A stretch of DNA of 64,000 nucleotides from DASRDU01 sp035652435 (GTDB lineage: Bacteria > Acidobacteriota > Blastocatellia > RBC074), in NCBI GenBank assembly GCA_035652435.1, contig DASRDU010000134.1:1-64000 (forward strand), written 5' to 3'. This document shows, one piece after another, positions 55,067 to 61,696 of the stretch; position 1 is the first letter of the stretch, and each line of letters opens with the position of its first letter. Under the pieces are notes generated by a model. That model was not told where the DNA came from. It was given only the letters and a program-made list of their open reading frames with translations, and did not search any database. Both the position numbers and the translations under genes were made by a program.

Positions 55067-56113
55067 ATGAACAGTGAGATCAGGAAGGTTGGAATTCTTA
55101 CCGGCGGCGGCGATTGTCCGGGCATCAACGCCGTCATCCGCGCCGTCGTGCGCCGGGCCCGGCTCGACAGCGTCGCCGTCATGGGCGTCAAAAACGGCTG
55201 GCAGGGGCTGATCAAAAACAACCTCGAACTCCTGACTCGCCAGACGGTCAGCGGCATCCTGCCCCGCGGCGGCACGATCATCGGGACGTCGCGGATTGAC
55301 CCGCTCTCTTCGCCCGAAGAGTTGCAGAAGATTCGCGAGACCTGGGAGCAGCACCGGCTGAATGCGCTGATCGTGGTCGGCGGCGAAGGGACGATGAGCG
55401 CGGCGAAGCGGATGTCCGCGGAGGAAGGGTACCCCGTCGTCGGCGTACCGAAAACGATTGATAACGATTTGTGCGGGACTGATTACACCGTCGGGATGGA
55501 TTCGGCGGTCTCCATCGTGGTTGACGCGATTGACCGGCTGCATTCGACGGCGGAATCGCACCACCGCGTGATGGTCGTCGAGGTGATGGGCCGTCACAGC
55601 GGCTGGATCGCGACCTGCGGCGCGATTGCCGGGGGCGGGGATGTCGTGCTGGTTCCCGAAGTGCCCTTCCGGCTGTCGGAGGTCTGCGAGGTCATGCGCC
55701 AGCGTCAGGCTTCCGGTCGCCTGTTTTCCATCGTCATCGTTTCCGAAGACGCGAGGCCGCACCCCGACGAGGACTTCCTGAAGCCGGAACAACGCGAGGC
55801 GATTTATCATCACGAGCGGCTCGGCGGGATCGGGCCGATTCTGGCCGAAAGGATCCAGTCCGTGACCGGCATTGACGCGCGCGCTACCGTGCTGGGCTAC
55901 ATGCAGCGCGGCGGCTCGCCGACGGCGTTTGACCGGATTCTGGCGACGCGGCTGGGCATCAAGGCCTTTGAAATGGTGCTGGCCGGAGAGTTCGGCAGGA
56001 TGGCTGCAATTACCGGCTCGCAGATGACCAGCGTGACGCTCGCGGAAGCCGTCGCCGGCATCAAGCAGGTTGACCCCGACCTGTACCGGATCGCCGAAGT
56101 CTTTGCCGGATGA
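55067..56113 (+). CDS. pfkA: 6-phosphofructokinase (probably ATP-dependent, group III-like)
   Basis: 348 residues from ATG 55067. The phosphate-binding GILTGGGDCPGINAVIRAVV, VVGGEGTMSAAKRM, the catalytic PKTIDNDLCGTDYTVGMDSA, VEVMGRHSGWIA and TVLGYMQRGGSPTAFDR are present. Gly in GGEGT is the residue linked to ATP use (PPi enzymes have Asp), while Lys in PKTIDND is shared with PPi and group III enzymes, so ATP is more likely but unproven. It sits 4 bases upstream-overlapping with the next gene (ATGA) and is divergent from tsaB. Confidence 0.92.
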   Translation: MNSEIRKVGILTGGGDCPGINAVIRAVVRRARLDSVAVMGVKNGWQGLIKNNLELLTRQTVSGILPRGGTIIGTSRIDPLSSPEELQKIRETWEQHRLNALIVVGGEGTMSAAKRMSAEEGYPVVGVPKTIDNDLCGTDYTVGMDSAVSIVVDAIDRLHSTAESHHRVMVVEVMGRHSGWIATCGAIAGGGDVVLVPEVPFRLSEVCEVMRQRQASGRLFSIVIVSEDARPHPDEDFLKPEQREAIYHHERLGGIGPILAERIQSVTGIDARATVLGYMQRGGSPTAFDRILATRLGIKAFEMVLAGEFGRMAAITGSQMTSVTLAEAVAGIKQVDPDLYRIAEVFAG

Positions 56114-57516
56114 AAACCACAGCAAATTTTATCAGCCTGCTCGTCTGCGCCTCCGCGCTCCTGTGGCCGGCCATCACAGTCAGGGCCGAAGAATTTCCCC
56201 GCGGACAGATAATCGAGAAGGTCGCCTGCCAGGCCGACGCCGGCCAGAGTTACGCCCTCTACCTGCCCTCAGCTTATTCGCTGGACAGGCGCTGGCCGAT
56301 TTTGTACGCCTTCGACCCGGGGGCGCGGGGGAAAGCTCCGGTCGAATTATTCAGGGAGGCGGCGGAGCGATACGGCTGGGTCGTGGCCGGCTCGAACAAT
56401 TCGCGCAACGGGCCGGCCGTCGCGCTCGATGAGATCATCCGTGCGCTCTGGATTGACACTCACGAGCGATTCGCGATTGACGAGCGCCGGGTCTACACCA
56501 CGGGGTTTTCCGGCGGCGCGCGGGTCGCCATCTCCGTCGCGAACGCGCTCAAAGGGCAGGTGGCAGGCGTCATCGCGTGCGGCGCGGGGTTCCCCGGCAA
56601 TCTGACCCCGAATAAAGACACGACCTTCGCCTTCTTTGGCATCGCCGGCATCGAGGATTTCAACCTGATCGAACTCAGACGGCTTGATCAGTCGCTGGAA
56701 AAGGCCGGCGTGACTCACGCGCTCCTGACTTTTGACGGCAACCATGCCTGGCCGCCGAAAGAACTCTGCACCGAAGCCAGCTGGTGGATGGAAGTGCAGG
56801 CAATAAGGAATGGCCCGCACAGCAATGATGAAAAGTTGATTGCTGAGCTTTACGACACAGGCACAGCGAAAGCCCGCAACGCTGAGGCCTCACAAAAATT
56901 CCTTGATGCGTATCTCCGTTATCAGTCGCTGGCTGACAGCTTCAAAGGTCTGCGTGATGTGACTGAGGCTGCCAGTCAGGCGCAGCGGCTGAAGGACTCA
57001 AAGGAGGTGAAAGCTGAGTTGAAGCTGCTCAGGGAAGCAGACCAGCAACAGGAACTCCGCTTCCGCCAGTTCCTGACGCTGAATGAATCACTCAAATCAA
57101 CTGACCAGCGTTCGACAGCGATGGCCGACATCAAAGGGATGATTGCGAATTTGAAAAAGAAGGGCGACGGTCAGACTGCATCCGTCGAACGAATCACGGC
57201 CAGACGCCTGCTCACGCAGTTCTTCATCATGTCATCCGAACAGGCGCAACAGGAGTTGTACCTGAAGAATTACGCGGAGGCCGCCACTCGACTTTCAATC
57301 GCCGCCGAAATCAGGCCCGATAATGCGCAACTGCTCTATCGTCTGGCATCGGCTTACGCGCAAAGCGGAGAGAAGAAACAGGCCGTCGAAGCGCTCAGGC
57401 GCGCCGCCGGGAAGGGCTTCAGCGACGTCAGCCGGATCGAACAGGCGCCTGAATTCAATTCGCTACGCAATGACGGCGAGTACAAAAAACTGATTGAAGA
57501 ACTCAGAAGGAAATAA
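56110..57516 (+). CDS. Exported alpha/beta hydrolase-like protein with C-terminal helical repeats
   Basis: 468 residues with a signal peptide (SLLVCASALLWPAITVRA). Residues ~30-230 show an esterase/PHB-depolymerase-like alpha/beta hydrolase: YALYLPSAYSLDRRWPILYA, the Ser elbow VYTTGFSGGARVAISVANAL and a late His in LLTFDGNHAWPPKELCTEAS. From ~230 to the end is alpha-helical, ending in TPR-like units (YAEAATRLSIAAEIRPDNAQ; LASAYAQSGEKKQAVEALRR). The start overlaps the pfkA stop (ATGA), but a metabolic link is not obvious. Confidence 0.78.
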   Translation: MKTTANFISLLVCASALLWPAITVRAEEFPRGQIIEKVACQADAGQSYALYLPSAYSLDRRWPILYAFDPGARGKAPVELFREAAERYGWVVAGSNNSRNGPAVALDEIIRALWIDTHERFAIDERRVYTTGFSGGARVAISVANALKGQVAGVIACGAGFPGNLTPNKDTTFAFFGIAGIEDFNLIELRRLDQSLEKAGVTHALLTFDGNHAWPPKELCTEASWWMEVQAIRNGPHSNDEKLIAELYDTGTAKARNAEASQKFLDAYLRYQSLADSFKGLRDVTEAASQAQRLKDSKEVKAELKLLREADQQQELRFRQFLTLNESLKSTDQRSTAMADIKGMIANLKKKGDGQTASVERITARRLLTQFFIMSSEQAQQELYLKNYAEAATRLSIAAEIRPDNAQLLYRLASAYAQSGEKKQAVEALRRAAGKGFSDVSRIEQAPEFNSLRNDGEYKKLIEELRRK

Positions 57517-57561
57517 CTGAGCAGTGATCAGCTTGTCATCAGCCGGATTTTGTACGACGTG

Positions 57562-57813
57562 AGCCCGCGGATGCGGGCGGTCAGAGTATAGCCCGGGGTG
57601 GAGCGACGCGGTAGCGACGTGGAACCCCGGGTCCATGGGCGCAAAATCATGCGGGCCCGCGAAGGCAGGCGACAGCCATTGGCGCATAGCCGACGTAATT
57701 ACTGCTGCCGCCCGTTTCACGGGCTGGGCGGTCTGATGGTGATGTTACCCCGGGGTTGCGGCGCGAAGGCGCTCCACCCCGGGCTTTACTCTGGCCGCCC
57801 GCATTCGCGGGCT
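57562..57813. repeat. Long element with imperfect 44-bp inverted ends
   Basis: The ends 57562-57605 and 57770-57813 are inverted copies matching at about 41 of 44 bases, around a 164-base centre with several small palindromes (e.g. CCCGGGGT/ACCCCGGG). Many short frames here are by-products. It fills most of the 441-base gap before mutS. A second weaker inverted pair (GTCAGTGGT at 57862-57870, ACCACTGAC at 57918-57926) follows. It resembles a dispersed non-coding or MITE-like element. Confidence 0.75.
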
Positions 57814-57957
57814 GAAATGCACCCGCACATTTCGCGGAATGATTTTGGGAATGACAGGGTGGTCAGTGGTCAGCGATCAGTAGTAAGATATTTTTGCAGT
57901 CTCCACTGAATCCATAAACCACTGACGACCGAATTCCGACTACCGACTATTCTCTTT

Positions 57958-60609
57958 ATGCCAGCTAACGACAAGCCCTCACACACCGCGCCACAACTGA
58001 CGCCGATGCTGCGGCAGTATCACGAGATCAAGAAGCAGCACCCGGGAACGCTGCTCTTCTTCCGGCTCGGCGACTTTTACGAGCTGTTTTTCGACGACGC
58101 CCTGCTCGCTTCGCGCGAGATGGAAATAACGCTGACCGCGCGCCAGAAAGAACACGGCGCGCCGATCCCGATGTGCGGCGTGCCGTATCACGCGGCGACC
58201 GGCTACATCGCCAGACTCGTCAAGAAAGGTTACCGCGTCGCGATCTGCGAACAGACCGAAGACCCGAAGACGGCGAAGAAGCTGGTCAGGCGCGAAGTCA
58301 TCAGAGTCATCACGCCCGGCACCGCGCTCGAAAGCCAGTTGCTCGAAAGCAAACAGAACAATTATCTGGCTTCGGTCTGCGGCGCGGGCGGCGGGATGGG
58401 GCTGGCATTGCTCGACATTTCGACCGGCGAATTTCTGGCCACGCAGTTTTCGGGCGAGACCGCGTGGGCGAAGATTCAGGAGCAGCTCGAAGTCTTCTGC
58501 CCGCGCGAACTGATCCTGCCGTCATCGCTCCACAGCCTCGTCTATCACAGCCAGCATCTCGACTGCGATACCTCCAGCCAGGAAACAAACGCGTCTGGCA
58601 ACACAGATACTACTCAGCCGGGGCCGTTATCAGATGGGGGACAGGGCGAGCAGCCCGCGCTTACCCCGCTCGATGACTGGCTCTTCGGCTTCGAGCATGC
58701 CGAAGGTTTGCTGAAGGGTCAGTTCGGAGTCTCATCGCTTGACGGGTTCGGGCTCGCCGACAAGGCTTTCGCCGTCTGCGCCGCCGGCGCGGCGGTGCAT
58801 TACATCAACGAGACGCAGAAGGCACAGGCCGGGCACCTGAGCGAAATCACCTTCTTTGAAATCAGCGATCATCTGGTGCTGGACGCGACGACGGTCAGCA
58901 ATCTGGAACTCGTGACCGCGAGCGACGGCAACGCGAAACACAGCCTGCTCGGCGTGCTTGACGAGACGATGACCGGGATGGGCGCGCGCCTGCTCAGGCA
59001 GTGGCTGCTCAGGCCGCTCGTCAGGATCGGTGAAATCGAAACACGGCTCGATGCCGTTGAGGAGTTGAAGGGTGCGGCCATCAAACGTGATCAGTTGCGG
59101 CGGTTGCTCGAACCGCTCGCGGATATAGAACGACTGGCGGGCCGCATCACGCTGGGCCGAGCCAACGCCCGCGACCTGATTGCGCTGCGGCAGTCAATCG
59201 AAGTCCTGCCGCGACTCAGGCAGGTCATCACGGGCGCGCGCGCTTCCCTGCTCGAAGTGCTGTCTGAAAATCTGGATGACCTCGAAGACGTTCGCGCGCT
59301 GATCGCCGAAGCAATTGCCGATGACCCGCCGGCTGCGGCGAATGAGCCCGGGATGATCCGCGACGGCTTCAATCCTGAGCTGGACGAACTGCGCAGCCTC
59401 GCGCACAGCGGCAAGAGCTACATCGCGGCGATTGAGGCGCGCGAGCGTGGTCGCTCGGGCATCGCCACGCTCAAGGTCAAATTCAATAACGTCTTCGGTT
59501 ATTTCATCGAAATCACCAACTCGAACAAGAGCCGGATTCCGCCCGATTACGAACGCAAACAGACGCTCGCCAACGCCGAACGCTTCACGACGCCCGAACT
59601 GAAGGAGTACGAGGCGAAGGTACTCGGGGCCGAAGAGCGCATCTGCACGCTCGAAGTCGAGCTGTTCACCGAAATCCGCCGCCGCGTCGCGCAGGAGACG
59701 AAGCGGATTCAGGGCGTGGCCAGAGCCATCGCCATCCTCGATACAGTCGCGGCGCTCGCGGAAGTCGCGGCCCGGCGCAATTACGTGCGCCCGCAGCTTC
59801 ACGAAGGCGACGAGATCGAGATCAAAGCCGGACGCCATCCCGTAATCGAAACGCTCGGCGAACGTTTCGTGCCGAACGATTTACTGGTGAACAATACGAC
59901 CGACCGGCTGCTGATCATCACGGGACCTAACATGGGTGGAAAAAGCGTTTTCTTGAAGCAGTCAGCACTGATCATCACGCTCGCGCAGATGGGCAGCTTC
60001 GTTCCGGCGGCGTCGGCCAGGCTCGCCATCACTGACCGCATCTTCACCCGCGTCGGCGCGGCTGACAATCTGGCGCGCGGTCGTTCGACGTTTATGGTCG
60101 AGATGACCGAGACCGCCAACATCCTCAACACCGCGACGCCGCGCAGCCTCGTCCTGCTCGATGAAGTCGGGCGCGGCACGGCGACGTTTGACGGCCTGTC
60201 AATCGCGTGGGCCATCGCCGAATACCTGCACGACAGCTCGCACCATTCGGCCAAAACGCTCTTCGCCACGCATTACCACGAGATGACGGAACTCTCGAAG
60301 CTCAGGCCCGGCGTGCGCAACTATCAGGTCGCGGTCTCCGAACGCGGCGGCGAGATAGTGTTTCTGCGCAAGGTGATTCCCGGCAGCGCGAGCAAGAGCT
60401 ACGGCATCGAAGTCGCGCGGCTGGCCGGACTGCCGATGACCGTGGTCGAAAGGGCGCGCGAGATTCTGGTCAACCTCGAACAGAACGAACTCGACCCGGC
60501 GGGCAAGCCGAAGTTCGCGCGGCACCTGAAAAAGCCGAGCGCGCGTCAGAATCAGATTTCATTGTTTGGCGGTGACGGAACCGTTGAAGATCCGGCTGAA
60601 GATGCCTGA
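57958..60609 (+). CDS. mutS: DNA mismatch-repair protein MutS
   Basis: 883 residues. The mismatch-binding Phe-x-Glu motif is in LLFFRLGDFYELFFDDALLA (FYELF) near residue 40. Connector, lever and clamp domains follow (e.g. NLELVTASDGNAKHSLLGVL). The ABC ATPase has Walker A GPNMGGKSVFLKQ (K662), Walker B LVLLDEVGRGTATFDGLSIA, and ATHYHEMTELSKL. A variable Thr/Gln/Gly-rich insert occurs around residues 205-230. It is a full-length MutS1; mutL is not in the window. Confidence 0.96.
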   Translation: MPANDKPSHTAPQLTPMLRQYHEIKKQHPGTLLFFRLGDFYELFFDDALLASREMEITLTARQKEHGAPIPMCGVPYHAATGYIARLVKKGYRVAICEQTEDPKTAKKLVRREVIRVITPGTALESQLLESKQNNYLASVCGAGGGMGLALLDISTGEFLATQFSGETAWAKIQEQLEVFCPRELILPSSLHSLVYHSQHLDCDTSSQETNASGNTDTTQPGPLSDGGQGEQPALTPLDDWLFGFEHAEGLLKGQFGVSSLDGFGLADKAFAVCAAGAAVHYINETQKAQAGHLSEITFFEISDHLVLDATTVSNLELVTASDGNAKHSLLGVLDETMTGMGARLLRQWLLRPLVRIGEIETRLDAVEELKGAAIKRDQLRRLLEPLADIERLAGRITLGRANARDLIALRQSIEVLPRLRQVITGARASLLEVLSENLDDLEDVRALIAEAIADDPPAAANEPGMIRDGFNPELDELRSLAHSGKSYIAAIEARERGRSGIATLKVKFNNVFGYFIEITNSNKSRIPPDYERKQTLANAERFTTPELKEYEAKVLGAEERICTLEVELFTEIRRRVAQETKRIQGVARAIAILDTVAALAEVAARRNYVRPQLHEGDEIEIKAGRHPVIETLGERFVPNDLLVNNTTDRLLIITGPNMGGKSVFLKQSALIITLAQMGSFVPAASARLAITDRIFTRVGAADNLARGRSTFMVEMTETANILNTATPRSLVLLDEVGRGTATFDGLSIAWAIAEYLHDSSHHSAKTLFATHYHEMTELSKLRPGVRNYQVAVSERGGEIVFLRKVIPGSASKSYGIEVARLAGLPMTVVERAREILVNLEQNELDPAGKPKFARHLKKPSARQNQISLFGGDGTVEDPAEDA

Positions 60610-60615
60610 ACACTG

Positions 60616-60703
60616 GTCCGGTACCGGGAGCGCGAGCGACCGGGTGCTGGCAGGGAGAGCGCTTCAGACAGGCACCCGGTCGCTCGCGCTCCCGGTACCG
60701 GAC
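60616..60703. repeat. 32-bp perfect palindrome, copy 2 of the GGTACCGGGAGCG family
   Basis: The arms at 60616-60647 and 60672-60703 are perfect (32 bp) with a 24-base loop (contains GGGAGAGCGCTTCAGAC). It lies between mutS and the decayed RND permease, which converge. Compared with 51045-51134, the inner stem differs (GAGCGCGAGCGACC versus GAGCGTCGGGCGACC), with complementary changes on the other arm. Confidence 0.9.
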
Positions 60704-60728
60704 TGCCGCGCGTCCCAATGTTGTGTAT

Positions 60729-61494
60729 TCAGCCGGTGACCATCTGTCCATCTGGTAATCCCTCGGCAGGCTGCTCGCATTCCCACCTGATGATCTTCAG
60801 GTCTTCGACGAAGATCGCGTAGAGCGCGGGCACGAGCAGCCTGGTGACGTAATTCGCGCAGATCTGGCCGCCGATCTGCGCGTAACAGAGCGGCTCCCGG
60901 AGCGGCCCGCCGTTGAGCGCCAGCGGCACGAGACCGAAGATCGTCGCGCCGACCGTCACCATCACGGGCCGGAGCCGCGCGACGCCTGCATCGAGCAGCG
61001 CCTCACGCAGCGGTGCCCCCGCTCGCGCTGCTCCTCGACGAAATCGAAGAGTACGATCACGTGTGAGACGATCACCCCGATCAGACTGGCGACGCCAAGG
61101 AAAGCCATGAACCTGAACGGCGCTTTCATCACCGCCGGCCCCGCGAGCGCGCCGACCAGACCGAAGAGGATGGCCGAAAAGACCAGCAGCGGCTTGATCG
61201 CGTTATTGAACTGCAACACCAGGGCCAGATGGATCGCCAAGACCGAGACTGCCATGACTATGACCAGTTGTTTGAATCCTTTCTTCCGCTCTTCCTCTTC
61301 GCCACCGATTTCAAGCCGGTAACCGGGCGGCAGCGTCGCCGGGATTTCATCGAGCCGGGCGCGCGCGGAGTTCATAAGTTGCGAAGGCAGCAAGCCGGGA
61401 ATCGGCAGGCACATGGCGGGCGCTCGCTGCTCTTCGTCCAGAAGGATCACGCCGTCAATGACATCATGCTGGCGGAGAACTTCCGCTGAGTTCT
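60729..61494 (-). pseudogene. Decayed C-terminal part of an RND efflux permease
   Basis: Two frames together encode the last ~250 residues of an RND pump. The first (61494 down to about 61017) has LLPSQLMNSARARLDEIPATL, LPPGYRLEIGGEEEERKKGF and AFLGVASLIGVIVSHVIVLF. After a frameshift at a GGGGG run near 61016-61020 the reading continues as APLREALLDAGVARLRPVMV and VGATIFGLVPLALNGG to YAIFVEDLKIIRWE. The N-terminal ~800 residues are absent. It belongs to a different RND subfamily from the 47878 pump. Either true decay or a single-base sequence error explains the shift, but the missing N-terminus makes it a remnant either way. Confidence 0.8.
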
Positions 61495-61525
61495 CCGTTC
61501 TGGTGGCTCTTCGTGCGGCTCGTGG

Positions 61526-61696
61526 ATGAAGAAATCACGATCCGCAGGCGTGTCAGCGGCCCTCCTGACGGTCGGGCTGCTGACACTTTTGCAAGCGGCC
61601 TGTTCAATTGCTGACCCTTCGCAGGATCGTTTTTGCTCTACGGCTGGCCATCCCAGTCACCGGCAAGGGGCTGATCCCCCTTCAGCCCGAAGTTGA
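61526..61696 (+). pseudogene. Possible remnant of a lipoprotein gene start
   Basis: The plus strand starts at ATG 61526 with MKKSRSAGVSAALLTVGLLT, then LLQAACSIADPSQD: a good lipoprotein signal with a Cys lipobox (LQAAC). After ~30 residues it runs into the tail of the SBBP gene on the opposite strand and stops at 61696. No continuing domain is present. It may be the head of a deleted membrane-fusion lipoprotein linked to the decayed RND pump, or chance. Confidence 0.3.

Noticed and set aside
57463..57909. Two short proline/histidine/arginine-rich frames before mutS
   Set aside because: Both are translations of the inverted-repeat element at 57562-57813.
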